DNA of 64,000 bases from an uncultured Mediterraneibacter sp. (GCA_934309345.1 CAKRDD010000002.1:62001-126000); one strand, 5' to 3'. Numbered from the stretch's first letter, positions 43,658 to 53,730 are shown. Translations and numbers: made by a program. The notes: a model not told the origin generated them from the sequence alone.

Positions 43658-45733
43658 CTAATCTTCTTTCTTAATTGTTTCCACATATCCGCACTTTTCA
43701 TCCGCACAGACTAATTTATTGCCTTTTTCTACCATGTATCCACCGCATTCCGGGCATTTTTTGCTGGATGGTTTCTGCCAGGACATAAATTCGCATTCCG
43801 GATTATCCTCACATCCATAATACTTTCTTCCCTTTTTCGTCTTGCGGATAACAACTTCTTTTCCACAAACAGGACACGGAACACCAATCTTTTCCAGATA
43901 TGGTTTTGTATTTCTGCATTCCGGGAATCCCGGGCATGCAAGGAATTTACCATGCGGACCGTACTTGATCACCATGTTGCGGCCGCACTCTTCACAGATC
44001 ACATCTGTTACTTCATCTTCAATCTTAACTTCCTCAAGCTCTTTCTCTGCAATCTCAACAGCTTCTTCAAGATCCGGATAGAAATTACGGATTACTTCCT
44101 TCCACGGAACTTTTCCTTCTTCAACCATATCCAGAAGGCCTTCCATGTTCGCTGTAAAATGAACATCTACAATACTTGGGAAAGACTGCTTCATAATATT
44201 ATTAACAACTTCACCAATCTCTGTCAGATAAAGATTCTTTCCTTCTTTTGTAATATATCTCCTTCCAAGGATCAGAGAAATGGTTGGAGCATAGGTACTT
44301 GGACGTCCGATCCCAAGCTCTTCCATTGTCTTTACAAGGCTCGCCTCTGTATAATGTGCCGGCGGCTGTGTAAAATGCTGCTTTGGATCAAATTCTTCTT
44401 TTGTAAGAACAGAATCCATACTGAGATGTCCGACCAGTACATTGCTCTCCTCCTTCTCTTCCTCTGCCTCTACATACACAGAGCGGAATCCATCAAACGC
44501 AACCCTTGCTGTTGATACAGTAAAGCAGTACTCACCTGCTCCGATCTTAACTGCTGTTGTCTCATACTTCGCCGGCTGCATACGGCTTGCTGTGAAGCGT
44601 TTCCAGATCAGCTGATACAGACGGAACTGATCTCTGCTTAAGGAATCCTTGATTGCGGCCGGTGTACGTGTAATATCTGTCGGTCGGATGGCCTCATGTG
44701 CATCCTGGATCTTCTTGTCAGCAGACTTCGCTTTCGTTCCTTCTGCAACATATGCTTCCCCGTAAGTCTCAGCGATATAGCTTCTTGCAGCCGCATCAGC
44801 TTCCTCCGAAATACGTGTAGAATCTGTACGGAGGTAAGTGATCACACCGACTGTTCCGTTTCCTTTGATGTCAACACCTTCATACAGCTGCTGTGCAATA
44901 CGCATTGTCTTCTGTGTACCAAAGTTCAACGCCTTGGCAGCTTCCTGCTGCAGCGTACTTGTCGTAAATGGGAGTGGAGCTTTACGCGTTCTCTCACTGT
45001 TCTTGATATCTGTAACCTGGAACTCTTCATTCTCTAATTTCTTTAAGATCTCATCCATCTCTTCTTTCGAATGAATCGTCATCTTTTTCTTCTCTGTTCC
45101 GTAGAACTTCGCTGTCAGAGGACGTTTCTCACCTTTTACTTTCAACTGTGCATCCAATGACCAGTACTCTTCCGGAATAAATGCATCAATCTCCGCTTCT
45201 CTGTCTGCGACAATACGAAGTGCGACTGACTGTACACGTCCGGCACTCAGTCCACGCTTTACCTTTGCCCAGAGCAATGGACTGATCTTATATCCAACCA
45301 TACGGTCAAGCTCTCTTCTTGCCTGCTGTGCATCCACAAGATCCATGTCAATATCGCGTGGTGCTTTCAAAGATGCTTTCACGGCATTCTTTGTGATCTC
45401 ATTAAATGTAATACGGCGCATTTTCTTCTCGTCCAGCTTCAAGGCCGCAGCAAGATGCCAGGAAATAGCCTCTCCTTCACGGTCAGGGTCGGTTGCAAGA
45501 TAAACTTTATCTGATTTCTTCGCCTCTTTTCTAAGCGCTGCAAGAATCTCTCCTTTTCCACGAATGGTAATATATTTTGGTTCGTAGTCATTCTCCACGT
45601 CAATTCCAAGCTGACTTTTCGGCAGATCCCTGACATGCCCCTGTGACGCTGCAACTGTATAATTGCTTCCTAGAAACTTTTTAATCGTCTTCACCTTTGC
45701 AGGAGACTCCACGATTACAAGATAATGTGCCAT
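43658..45733 (-). CDS. topA: DNA topoisomerase I
   Basis: 691 residues. Toprim at the N-terminus (YLVIVESPAKVKTIKKFLG, ATDPDREGEAISWHL). The active-site Tyr is in GVITYLRTDSTRIS at about 300. Three C-terminal zinc ribbons begin at about 575 (CEECGRNMV, CPVCGKEVVIRK, CPECGGYMVEK). It relaxes negative supercoils. It lies 13 bases after dprA on the same strand, the classic comM-dprA-topA-codY order. Confidence 0.98.
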   Translation of the reverse strand: MAHYLVIVESPAKVKTIKKFLGSNYTVAASQGHVRDLPKSQLGIDVENDYEPKYITIRGKGEILAALRKEAKKSDKVYLATDPDREGEAISWHLAAALKLDEKKMRRITFNEITKNAVKASLKAPRDIDMDLVDAQQARRELDRMVGYKISPLLWAKVKRGLSAGRVQSVALRIVADREAEIDAFIPEEYWSLDAQLKVKGEKRPLTAKFYGTEKKKMTIHSKEEMDEILKKLENEEFQVTDIKNSERTRKAPLPFTTSTLQQEAAKALNFGTQKTMRIAQQLYEGVDIKGNGTVGVITYLRTDSTRISEEADAAARSYIAETYGEAYVAEGTKAKSADKKIQDAHEAIRPTDITRTPAAIKDSLSRDQFRLYQLIWKRFTASRMQPAKYETTAVKIGAGEYCFTVSTARVAFDGFRSVYVEAEEEKEESNVLVGHLSMDSVLTKEEFDPKQHFTQPPAHYTEASLVKTMEELGIGRPSTYAPTISLILGRRYITKEGKNLYLTEIGEVVNNIMKQSFPSIVDVHFTANMEGLLDMVEEGKVPWKEVIRNFYPDLEEAVEIAEKELEEVKIEDEVTDVICEECGRNMVIKYGPHGKFLACPGFPECRNTKPYLEKIGVPCPVCGKEVVIRKTKKGRKYYGCEDNPECEFMSWQKPSSKKCPECGGYMVEKGNKLVCADEKCGYVETIKKED

Positions 45734-45746
45734 AAAAACTATACTC

Positions 45747-46862
45747 CTATTTTATTCTGATATAATAATTCTTTGTTATTTCACGAATGTATCCCTGCAG
45801 TTCCAGTGTGACAAGAATGCTCATCAATTTTCTGATCTCCACCCGAGATTCCTGCGCAATCTGATCCACATTCTTAGGATACAAACCGACACAACTATAC
45901 ACCAAATCATCTGTACTTTCAAGCACTTTTTTATTTTTCTTGTTTTTTATCTCCGTGTTTCTGCACAAAACATTTGTTTCAATCCCCCATTCTTCCAGCA
46001 GATTTTCAGGAGTCAGGAGGATTCCGGCTCCCTGTTGGATCAGGTGATTACACCCGGCACTCAGAGGACTGTCCAAAGGTCCCGGAAGGGCATAAACATC
46101 CTTTCCCTGCTCCAGTGCCATATCTGCTGTAATCAAAGAACCGCTTCTTATCCGGGCCTCCATTACCAGAACCGCATCTGACAGGCCGCTGATGATTCGG
46201 TTCCTCATTGGAAAATTCATTGCAAGCGGAGGGGTTCCCGGTGGAAATTCCGAAAGGATTCCACCTCCGTGTTCTATGATATCCATATATAAACCAATAT
46301 GATCTCTTGGATAACAGACATCCACTCCGCTCCCTAAAACAGCATAAGATTTTCCTCCTGCATTCAACGCTGCTCTTTGTCCTGTTCCATCGATTCCTTT
46401 CGCCATGCCACTGATGATATCAACACCTGCTGCCGCCAGTACTTCCGCAAATTCTCTTGTATAATGTTCTCCATATCCACTACATCCCCTTGCTCCGACA
46501 ATTGCTGCCCTCTTCCCGGCTCCCGGACATGTTCCTTTCACAAAAAGAGCATACGGTGGATCTGGTATCTCAGCCAGACCCGGAGGATATTCTTTTGAGA
46601 AAAATGGAATAAATTCGATTCCATGTTCCTGCATTTTGCAAAACTCTTCTTTTAATTGCTCTTTCGTTTTCTCTTTCCGGGCTTTTTTTAATATTTCTTT
46701 TTCTTCCTCTGTAAGGAATTCAATTCCTGCGATTCCAGTTTCTTCTATATAATATATCTTCTTTCCGGTTCCTATGAGCTCTCGGAGCAGATACTTTTTT
46801 CTTGCAGATAGTTTTCGGATCGTAGAAAACCAGTATTCAAAAATCATCTCTTCACACATCAT
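45747..46862 (-). CDS. dprA: DNA-processing protein DprA
   Basis: 371 residues from the ATG at 46862, which overlaps the comM stop by 4 bases behind GGGGGAGG. A TTG at 46877 was rejected. The Rossmann-like core has AAIVGARGCSGYGEHY, ISGMAKGIDGTGQRAAL and VLGSGVDVCYPRDH. A C-terminal winged helix (LVYSCVGLYPKNVDQIAQES) is present. DprA loads RecA onto incoming single-stranded DNA during transformation. Also widely kept in genomes not known to be competent. Confidence 0.95.
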   Translation of the reverse strand: MMCEEMIFEYWFSTIRKLSARKKYLLRELIGTGKKIYYIEETGIAGIEFLTEEEKEILKKARKEKTKEQLKEEFCKMQEHGIEFIPFFSKEYPPGLAEIPDPPYALFVKGTCPGAGKRAAIVGARGCSGYGEHYTREFAEVLAAAGVDIISGMAKGIDGTGQRAALNAGGKSYAVLGSGVDVCYPRDHIGLYMDIIEHGGGILSEFPPGTPPLAMNFPMRNRIISGLSDAVLVMEARIRSGSLITADMALEQGKDVYALPGPLDSPLSAGCNHLIQQGAGILLTPENLLEEWGIETNVLCRNTEIKNKKNKKVLESTDDLVYSCVGLYPKNVDQIAQESRVEIRKLMSILVTLELQGYIREITKNYYIRIK

Positions 46863-48427
46863 ACATACCTCCCCCAATATTTCTTGTCCAACGTCCGATA
46901 ACCGATGGCCTCCTGTAAATGTTCCAGTTTTATCTCCTCACTGTAATCTAAATCTGCAATCGTTCTCGCAACCTTTAAGATACGGTGATAAGACCTCGCC
47001 GTCAGATTCAGTACATCATAAGCCTGCCCCATCAGCCGCATTTCCTCTTTGTTTAATCTGCAGTACTTACTCAATTCCGCACCGTGGAGCATTGCGTTGC
47101 ACTGGATCTTCGTGTTTTGGTAGCGAGTTTTCTGTCTCTTTCTTGCTTCACATACACGCGCTTTGATCACCGCCGAAGACTCCGGACAGGAAACCGACTC
47201 TTTCACCAGATCTCGATACTCCACTTTAGAAGCTTCAACACTAAGGTCAATCCGGTCAAGAAACGGTTGGCTGATCTTGCTTAAATACGCCTGGATCTGT
47301 GCCGGCGTACAAGTACAGGCTGTCGATGGAAATTTCCCACACGGACACGTATTCATAGCAGACACAAGCATAAAATCGGCCGGAAAGATATAATTTCCGC
47401 TGGTTCTTGTGATCTGTATGCTGCGTTGTTCCAGTGGCTGCCTGAGCACTTCAAGAACACTTCTCTTAAATTCCGGAAGTTCATCCAAAAACAAAATACC
47501 GCTATGGGCCAGACTGATCTCTCCTGGTCTTGGAACAATCCCACCACCGATCAGCGCTGCTCTCGTTGCAGTATGATGTACCTCTCGAAAAGGTCTTCTG
47601 GAAATCAATGGTTCCTTTCCATCTAGCATTCCCATGACACTGTAAAGCTTTGTAAGCTCCATACTTTCTTCGTAATTCATCGGCGGAAGAATTCCTGCCA
47701 TACATTTTGCAGTCATTGTCTTCCCACTTCCGGGCGGTCCGACCATAAGCAGATTATGCCCTCCCGCCACAGCAATTTCCGCTGCCCGACGGACATTCTC
47801 CTGACCATATAAGTCTGCGAAATCAGGTACTTCTTCTCCCACTTTTCCTCTGTCTTCTATTTTATCTGCCTCTTTTTCACCAAGATATCTCTGTTCTCCA
47901 CCCGTTCTGTCTCCATGTTCCAAATAACTGATACATTCCCTGAGACTTCCAACTGCAATGATCCGAACCCCTTCTACAAGTTCTGCTTCCTTTTCATTTT
48001 CTCTCGGAACAATACAGCTTGTAACTTTTTGTACCTTTGCCTCTGATACCATAGAAAGAATCCCGGGAACTTTTCTGACTTGTCCATCCAATCCCAGTTC
48101 TCCGATGATCATACAGTTTTTCACTCTTCTATTCTGTTGTAAAACACCAAGTGACGTCAAAATTGCCACTGCGATCGGAAGATCAAACGACGCTCCTCTT
48201 TTCCTCATTGTTGCCGGTGAAAGATTGATCACTACACGTTTCGCCGGAAATTCAAGTCCGGAATTCCGGACTGCAGACCGCACGCGTTCTGCTGCTTCCT
48301 TCACCTCTGACGACAGATATCCCACCATGTGAAAAACCGGAAGTCCATTACTGACATCCGCCTCCACATAGACCATTTCTACCGCAAGCCCTTCCATTGC
48401 CGCGGATTTTACTGTACTAAAACTCAT
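46859..48427 (-). CDS. comM: YifB/ComM family Mg-chelatase-like AAA+ ATPase
   Basis: 522 residues from the ATG at 48427, behind AAGGAAGGAG. A longer frame to 48637 lacks a ribosome binding site and conservation. The N-terminal ChlI-type domain (VEADVSNGLPVFHMVGY) is followed by Walker A GPPGSGKT at about 224, Walker B GILFLDELPEF, and the C-terminal lid. ComM is a branch-migration helicase aiding integration of transformed DNA in other bacteria. Overlaps dprA, so coupled with it. Confidence 0.95.
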   Translation of the reverse strand: MSFSTVKSAAMEGLAVEMVYVEADVSNGLPVFHMVGYLSSEVKEAAERVRSAVRNSGLEFPAKRVVINLSPATMRKRGASFDLPIAVAILTSLGVLQQNRRVKNCMIIGELGLDGQVRKVPGILSMVSEAKVQKVTSCIVPRENEKEAELVEGVRIIAVGSLRECISYLEHGDRTGGEQRYLGEKEADKIEDRGKVGEEVPDFADLYGQENVRRAAEIAVAGGHNLLMVGPPGSGKTMTAKCMAGILPPMNYEESMELTKLYSVMGMLDGKEPLISRRPFREVHHTATRAALIGGGIVPRPGEISLAHSGILFLDELPEFKRSVLEVLRQPLEQRSIQITRTSGNYIFPADFMLVSAMNTCPCGKFPSTACTCTPAQIQAYLSKISQPFLDRIDLSVEASKVEYRDLVKESVSCPESSAVIKARVCEARKRQKTRYQNTKIQCNAMLHGAELSKYCRLNKEEMRLMGQAYDVLNLTARSYHRILKVARTIADLDYSEEIKLEHLQEAIGYRTLDKKYWGRYV

Positions 48428-48669
48428 ATGCGCTCCTTCCTTTTCCCAGTCACAAGCGCACCTGCTCTTCTTACACCCCATTGTAAGCTGCTGAAATTCT
48501 GGCTGAATCAGCCGGATTTGATTTTCGGAACTGACATTCCGAGAATGTATAGATATCATAACTTCCGAATACTGATTTGTCAATCCGTTTTCATGAACTT
48601 GAACATGTGGAAAAGCACAATTTCTACTTTTTTTCATAAACTATATTAAATGCATCCAGAGGTGCCGTC

Positions 48670-49287
48670 TTGAAAGCATTTCCTAATCCCCTCACTCCGG
48701 CGGAAGAGAAAAAATACATTCAGAGATACACTGAGGGCGATCTGGAAGCCAAGCATATTTTAATCGAACGCAATCTCCGTCTCGTTGCCCATGTTGTACG
48801 AAAATACCATAATGCCAGTGAGGATCCGGAAGATCTGATTTCCATTGGCACGATCGGCCTTATTAAGGCTGTGATCACATTCGACCCCGAAAAAGGTAAT
48901 CGTCTGGCTGCTTATGCCTCTCGCTGTGTAGAAAATGAAGTCCTGATGTATCTGCGTGCCAGGAAAAAATGCAGTCATGAGATCTCTCTTTATGAGCCGA
49001 TCGGCACAGATCGGGAAGGAAATGAAGTCAACCTCTACGATATCATCGAATCTGCGGAAGCAGATATTCCGGAACGGATTCATTTAAAAGACAATATTCA
49101 AAAACTTTATGAAAAACTGGAAAATGAACTTTCTCCAAGAGAAAAACTTGTACTGAAAATGCGATATGGACTCTATCAGGGGGAAGAATACACACAGCGG
49201 GAGATTGCCGCACAACTGGGCATCTCCCGCTCCTATGTATCACGTATTGAAAAAAGTGCAATCGGAAAACTCCGACAATATTTTTAA
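48670..49287 (+). CDS. sigK: sporulation sigma factor SigK (uninterrupted)
   Basis: 205 residues from a TTG at 48670 preceded by AGAGGTG. Region 2: RNLRLVAHVVRKYHNASED, LISIGTIGLIKAV and the -10 recognition helix ASRCVENEVLMYLR. Region 4: YTQREIAAQLGISRSYVSRI. KKCSHEISLYEPIGTDREGNE separates it from SigE and fits SigK. There is no skin-like element inside and only a short N-terminal extension. SigK directs late mother-cell genes for coat and cortex. It is a lone plus-strand gene among minus-strand genes, and no convincing SigE-type promoter was identified. Confidence 0.9.
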   Translation: MKAFPNPLTPAEEKKYIQRYTEGDLEAKHILIERNLRLVAHVVRKYHNASEDPEDLISIGTIGLIKAVITFDPEKGNRLAAYASRCVENEVLMYLRARKKCSHEISLYEPIGTDREGNEVNLYDIIESAEADIPERIHLKDNIQKLYEKLENELSPREKLVLKMRYGLYQGEEYTQREIAAQLGISRSYVSRIEKSAIGKLRQYF

Positions 49288-49303
49288 TCTTTCCAGGAAT
49301 CTT

Positions 49304-50548
49304 CTAAGAATTTACTTCCTTATCCTCTTCCTGTCTTCTGAGAAGATCATACTGAGCCGGTGTCTCGCTCAGTTCTACATGAAGAACCTGCTTGGAATGT
49401 GGTGCGCTCTCCTGTTCCTCTCCATCCTCATTCAGGATCCGGAGAACCTTTGCCTCAACATTACTTCCGTCCGGCTTCATGATCTCAATCGTCTCACCTA
49501 CAGAGAACTTATTGCGCTGTTCAATTCTTGCAAACCCGTTCTCAACTGCCCCGACAATTCCAAGATAAGTATACTCACGGATATATGTGTTATTGTCATA
49601 GATCTGTGTCTCGTGATCTGGTTTTCCAAAGAAGAAACCTGTTGTAAACTGACGGTAAGTACAGTTTGAAATCTGATCCAGATACCATGGCATGTTTTTC
49701 TTATAAAGCTCCGAATCTTTCTGATAATCGTCAATTGCCTTCCGGTAAGTTCTCGCCACTGTTGCAACGTAAAGTGCTGTTTTCATTCGTCCTTCGATCT
49801 TAAAACTGTCAATTCCTGCATCGATCAATTCCGGAATATGCTCGATCATACAAAGATCTTTTGAATTAAAGATGTAAGTTCCACGCTCATTCTCATAGAC
49901 CGGCAGATATTCTCCCGGTCTCTTTTCCTCGACTACTGCATACTTCCAACGGCACGGGTGTGTGCATGCGCCCTGGTTCGCATCCCTTCCTGTAAAATAA
50001 TTACTCAGAAGACAGCGTCCGGAATAAGAGATACACATCGCTCCATGGACAAATGTCTCAATTTCAAGATCTTCCGGAATTCTTTCTCTGATCTCCTTAA
50101 TCTCTTTCAGAGACAATTCCCTTGCTGAAACCACACGGCTTGCGCCCTGGCGATACCAGAAGTTATAAGTTGCATAGTTTGTATTATTCGCCTGTGTGCT
50201 GATATGACGTTCAATCTCAGGACATACTTCTTTTGCGATCTCAAACACTCCCGGATCTGCAATGATCAGTGCATCCGGTTTAATCTCTCTCAACTCTTCA
50301 AAATATTCTCTTACCCCTTCGAGATCATCGTTGTGGGCAAGGATATTCGCTGTAACATATACTTTTACATTATGTGCATGTGCGAATTCTATTCCCTCTT
50401 TCATTTCTTCCATGGAGAAATTTTTCGCTTTCGCACGCAGTCCAAATGCTTCTCCTCCGATATATACTGCATCAGCACCGAAGATTACAGCTGTCTTTAA
50501 CACTTCCAGGCTGCTCGCCGGGATCAATAGTTCGATCGGTCTACTCAT
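49304..50548 (-). CDS. trhP: U32 family protein, TrhP-type tRNA U34 hydroxylation factor
   Basis: 414 residues. The U32 signature is present: the ETFVHGAMCISYSGRCLLS segment with its metal/cluster cysteines, GACTHPCRW, and FNSKDLCMIEH. The C-terminal small beta-barrel follows at about 330-400. The family was once called collagenase-like peptidase; E. coli YegQ and B. subtilis YrrN/YrrO are now known as TrhP, which uses prephenate to make 5-hydroxyuridine at tRNA wobble U34. Its start overlaps the methyltransferase gene at 50545 by 4 bases, the partner that methylates ho5U, which supports this role. Confidence 0.9.
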   Translation of the reverse strand: MSRPIELLIPASSLEVLKTAVIFGADAVYIGGEAFGLRAKAKNFSMEEMKEGIEFAHAHNVKVYVTANILAHNDDLEGVREYFEELREIKPDALIIADPGVFEIAKEVCPEIERHISTQANNTNYATYNFWYRQGASRVVSARELSLKEIKEIRERIPEDLEIETFVHGAMCISYSGRCLLSNYFTGRDANQGACTHPCRWKYAVVEEKRPGEYLPVYENERGTYIFNSKDLCMIEHIPELIDAGIDSFKIEGRMKTALYVATVARTYRKAIDDYQKDSELYKKNMPWYLDQISNCTYRQFTTGFFFGKPDHETQIYDNNTYIREYTYLGIVGAVENGFARIEQRNKFSVGETIEIMKPDGSNVEAKVLRILNEDGEEQESAPHSKQVLHVELSETPAQYDLLRRQEEDKEVNS

Positions 50549-51198
50549 TTTTCTACTCCTTGTTTTATGCTCACTGCCACACCATCTCCAAGCGGAATAA
50601 TCGATGTGACCAGATCCTCTCTGTGTTTCAATTCATACAGATATTCCCTCATTCTCGCATGTATTGTACGATTTCTGCGTTCTACCGCAAAACGGGATTC
50701 TATGATATCCCCATCCTGCATCACATTGTCTGATACAAGGCAGCCTCCATCCGAAAGCAGCCGCAGTACATTCGGAAGATAATGAATATATTGCCCTTTC
50801 GCGGCATCCATAAAGATAAAATCAAAAGTTCCTTCCAGTTCTGCAAGTACTTCTGTCGCATCTCCTTCGATCAGAGTGATCTTATCTTCCTTTCCCGCTC
50901 TGCGGAAATTCTCTCTGGCAATCGGGATTCTCTTCTCATAATTCTCTATTGTTGTTATATGTCCGCCCTCCGGCAGGTAATCACTCATCAATAACGCAGA
51001 GAAACCTACGGCAGTTCCGACTTCCAGAACGCGCATAGGTTTTTTCATCAAAAGGAGAACCTCCAGGAAGCTCTGCATCTCCCGCCGGATGATCGGTACA
51101 TCCGACGCCAGAGCTTCCTGTTCAATCGTCTCCAGTATTTCACTGTTCTCTGTATCCATAGAATTGATGAATGTAATAATACGTTCATCTACTATCAT
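50545..51198 (-). CDS. trmR: O-methyltransferase, TrmR type (tRNA 5-hydroxyuridine)
   Basis: 217 residues. SAM-binding motif I VLEVGTAVGFSALLM at about 56-70, acidic motif DFIFMDAAKGQYIHYLP, and SDNVMQDGDI, as in class I catechol-type O-methyltransferases. B. subtilis YrrM (TrmR) has this form and converts ho5U34 to mo5U34 in tRNAs. It lies directly upstream of the TrhP-type gene with a 4-base overlap, matching the yrrM-yrrN-yrrO order. It starts 3 bases after the RNase J stop. Confidence 0.92.
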   Translation of the reverse strand: MIVDERIITFINSMDTENSEILETIEQEALASDVPIIRREMQSFLEVLLLMKKPMRVLEVGTAVGFSALLMSDYLPEGGHITTIENYEKRIPIARENFRRAGKEDKITLIEGDATEVLAELEGTFDFIFMDAAKGQYIHYLPNVLRLLSDGGCLVSDNVMQDGDIIESRFAVERRNRTIHARMREYLYELKHREDLVTSIIPLGDGVAVSIKQGVEK

Positions 51199-51201
51199 AT
51201 C

Positions 51202-52872
51202 TTACACATCCACATCCATGATGATCGGGATCACCATTGGTCTTCTCTTTGTCTTCTTCCAGATATAGTCATTCATTGCATCACGAATCACAAGCTTGAT
51301 CTTATTCCAGTCTGTGTGTCTTCCTTTCAGACATTTCTCAAGGGCTTCTGAAACAGCCTTTCTCGCATCATCCATCAGCTCTTCTGACTCTCTGACATAG
51401 ACAAATCCTCTTGATACAATATCCGGTCCTGCAAGCAGACGGTTCGTTCTTCTCTCTAATGTAAGAACCACAATAATGATACCATCTTCCGCAAGATGCT
51501 GTCTGTCCCGAAGAACGATATTTCCAACATCTCCAACTCCAAGTCCGTCTACCAGAATTGCTCCTGTATGAACTTTATCTACAACCTTAGCGTAATCATC
51601 ACACAGTTCAAGTACTTCTCCGGACTGCATAATAAATACATTCTCCTTCGGAATTCCAAGGCTCTTCGCAACACCTGCGTTTGCTTTCAGATGGCGGTAT
51701 TCACCATGCACAGGAATCGCATATTTCGGTTTTACGAGAGAATAGATCAACTTCAATTCTTCCTGACAGGCATGTCCTGATACATGGGCATCCTGGAAAA
51801 TAACTTCTGCTCCCTTTGCAGAGAGTTCATTGATCACACGTGAAACCGATTTCTCATTTCCAGGAATCGGGTTGGAACTGAAAATGATCGTATCATTCGG
51901 CTGAATTGTAACCTTGCGGTGCACGTCAGCTGCCATTCTGGACAGCGCAGCCATAGATTCTCCCTGGCTTCCTGTTGTGATCAGAACCATCTTCTCCGGT
52001 GGATAATTCTTCATCTGATCGATCTCAATCAGTGTGTTCTCCGGTACATTCAGATATCCCAGTTCAGATGCTGTAGAAATGATATTTACCATACTACGAC
52101 CTTCTACAACAACCTTTCTGCCATACTTATAAGCAGAGTTGATGATCTGCTGTACACGGTCAACATTTGAAGCAAATGTTGCAATGATCAGTCTTGTATT
52201 CTGATGCTCTGCAAAAATGTGATCAAATGTGATACCTACTGTACGCTCTGACTGCGTAAATCCTTTTCGCTCTGCATTCGTACTGTCAGACATCAGCGCC
52301 AGCACGCCTTTCTTACCGATCTCAGCAAAGCGCTGCAGATCGATCGCATCTCCAAATACCGGTGTGTAGTCAACCTTGAAGTCTCCTGTATGGACAACAA
52401 CACCCGCCGGTGAATAGATTGCTAATGCAGACGCATCCTGGATACTGTGGTTTGTCTTGATAAATTCAATCCGGAATTTTCCAAGATTGATCGACTGTCC
52501 ATGACGCACAACCTTTCTCTTTGTTCCGCGAAGCAGGTTATGCTCCTTCAGCTTATTCTCAATGATTCCCATTGTAAGCTTGGTTGTATAAATCGGAATA
52601 TTAATCTCTTTGAGCACATACGGCAACGCACCGATATGATCCTCGTGTCCATGTGTGATAACAAATCCCTTCACCTTGGAAATATTATCTTTCAGATAAG
52701 TCACATCCGGAATTACAAGGTCGATTCCAAGCATATCATCTTCCGGGAATGCAAGACCACAGTCTACAACAACAATACTGTCTTCATACTCAAAAGCAGT
52801 AATGTTCATACCAATCTGTTCCAGACCTCCAAGCGGTATGATACGCAATTTTCCATTATTCTGTTTTTTCAA
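51202..52872 (-). CDS. rnj: ribonuclease J
   Basis: 556 residues. The metallo-beta-lactamase motif THGHEDHIGALPY is at about 73-85, with further ligands in HTGDFKVDY and VHGEYRHLKA. A beta-CASP domain is present (about 215-340) and a short C-terminal domain. It combines 5'-3' exonuclease and endonuclease activities in mRNA decay and rRNA maturation. A single RNase J in this stretch; whether a paralogue exists elsewhere cannot be seen. It lies 16 bases after fur. Confidence 0.97.
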   Translation of the reverse strand: MKKQNNGKLRIIPLGGLEQIGMNITAFEYEDSIVVVDCGLAFPEDDMLGIDLVIPDVTYLKDNISKVKGFVITHGHEDHIGALPYVLKEINIPIYTTKLTMGIIENKLKEHNLLRGTKRKVVRHGQSINLGKFRIEFIKTNHSIQDASALAIYSPAGVVVHTGDFKVDYTPVFGDAIDLQRFAEIGKKGVLALMSDSTNAERKGFTQSERTVGITFDHIFAEHQNTRLIIATFASNVDRVQQIINSAYKYGRKVVVEGRSMVNIISTASELGYLNVPENTLIEIDQMKNYPPEKMVLITTGSQGESMAALSRMAADVHRKVTIQPNDTIIFSSNPIPGNEKSVSRVINELSAKGAEVIFQDAHVSGHACQEELKLIYSLVKPKYAIPVHGEYRHLKANAGVAKSLGIPKENVFIMQSGEVLELCDDYAKVVDKVHTGAILVDGLGVGDVGNIVLRDRQHLAEDGIIIVVLTLERRTNRLLAGPDIVSRGFVYVRESEELMDDARKAVSEALEKCLKGRHTDWNKIKLVIRDAMNDYIWKKTKRRPMVIPIIMDVDV

Positions 52873-52888
52873 AAAATATACACCTCCA

Positions 52889-53350
52889 CTATCTCTGTTT
52901 CTTCATACAGTCTTTACACAGTCCGTAGAATTTCAGTTCGTGGTCCAGGACATGGAAGCCGGTTGCCTTCTCGATATGATCTTCCAGGCTCTCCAGAAGG
53001 TCGTCATCAAACGGCATCACCTTGTTACATCTCTTACAAATCAGGTGATGATGATTGTGCTTTGTCTCCCCATTCAGTAAATGTCCGATCTCATAGCGCA
53101 CACATCCATCCCCAAAATTAATCCTGTCTACCAGCTGCATATCCCACAAAAGCTGTAATGTTCTGTATACTGTGGCAAGCCCAATCTCCGGATAATCCTC
53201 TGATACCAGATCATAGATATCTTCCGCTGTCATATGACTCCCACTGTTCTCTTCAAGTACGGACAGAACAAGCAGTCTCTGGTGAGTCACCTTCAGCCCC
53301 TTTTCCTTTAACTTCTCTTTCAGAAGCTTCTGTGTCTTATCTGCCTCCAT
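52889..53350 (-). CDS. fur: Fur family metal-responsive repressor
   Basis: 153 residues. Winged helix to about residue 85 (LKVTHQRLLVLSVLEENS). Metal-binding dimerisation domain with KHNHHHLICKRCNKV and the second Cys pair in GLCKDCMKK (structural zinc). Fur, PerR and Zur cannot be separated by eye; the location next to rnj and ireB is typical of the clostridial Fur/PerR type. It starts 119 bases after the DUF1292 gene. Confidence 0.92.
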   Translation of the reverse strand: MEADKTQKLLKEKLKEKGLKVTHQRLLVLSVLEENSGSHMTAEDIYDLVSEDYPEIGLATVYRTLQLLWDMQLVDRINFGDGCVRYEIGHLLNGETKHNHHHLICKRCNKVMPFDDDLLESLEDHIEKATGFHVLDHELKFYGLCKDCMKKQR

Positions 53351-53469
53351 CTGTCTGCCTCCTATCTATATTGTAAAAAGAACTCCAGACTTTTTTCTTA
53401 CACTTCTGCAAAAGTGAGAAAAGTATTCCTGTCTGCAGTTTCTCTTACATTCGTATTTCTTTCATGTAA

Positions 53470-53730
53470 TTACATCTCAATATCGACGTCTTCCAGCAAT
53501 TCCTCAAACACTTTGGAAACTGCCATCAGTTCTGTATCGTCTTCCACGATCTCATACGTCTTCTCTGCGTCTTTTGATTCTTCAACTTCTCTGAGAATCA
53601 GGCATTCTGCGTCGTCTTCTTCTGAATCAACTACAAGAATATACGCTGAACCATTAATCTTCGTCTCTTCAAGTACAAAGAACTCATCTGCTCCACTTCC
53701 ATCACTGAAAGTAAACTTTGCCTTTTCCAT
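53470..53730 (-). CDS. DUF1292 family protein
   Basis: 86 residues, very acidic, beta-rich: FTFSDGSGADEFFVLEETK, then YILVVDSEEDDAECLILRE. It matches the DUF1292 (YrzB-like) family of Firmicutes, function unknown, almost always found beside ireB and ruvX. It begins 11 bases after ruvX. Confidence 0.9.
   Translation of the reverse strand: MEKAKFTFSDGSGADEFFVLEETKINGSAYILVVDSEEDDAECLILREVEESKDAEKTYEIVEDDTELMAVSKVFEELLEDVDIEM

Noticed and set aside
48428..48637. 70-residue N-terminal extension of ComM
   Set aside because: Unconserved sequence and no ribosome binding site; the ATG at 48427 follows AAGGAAGGAG.
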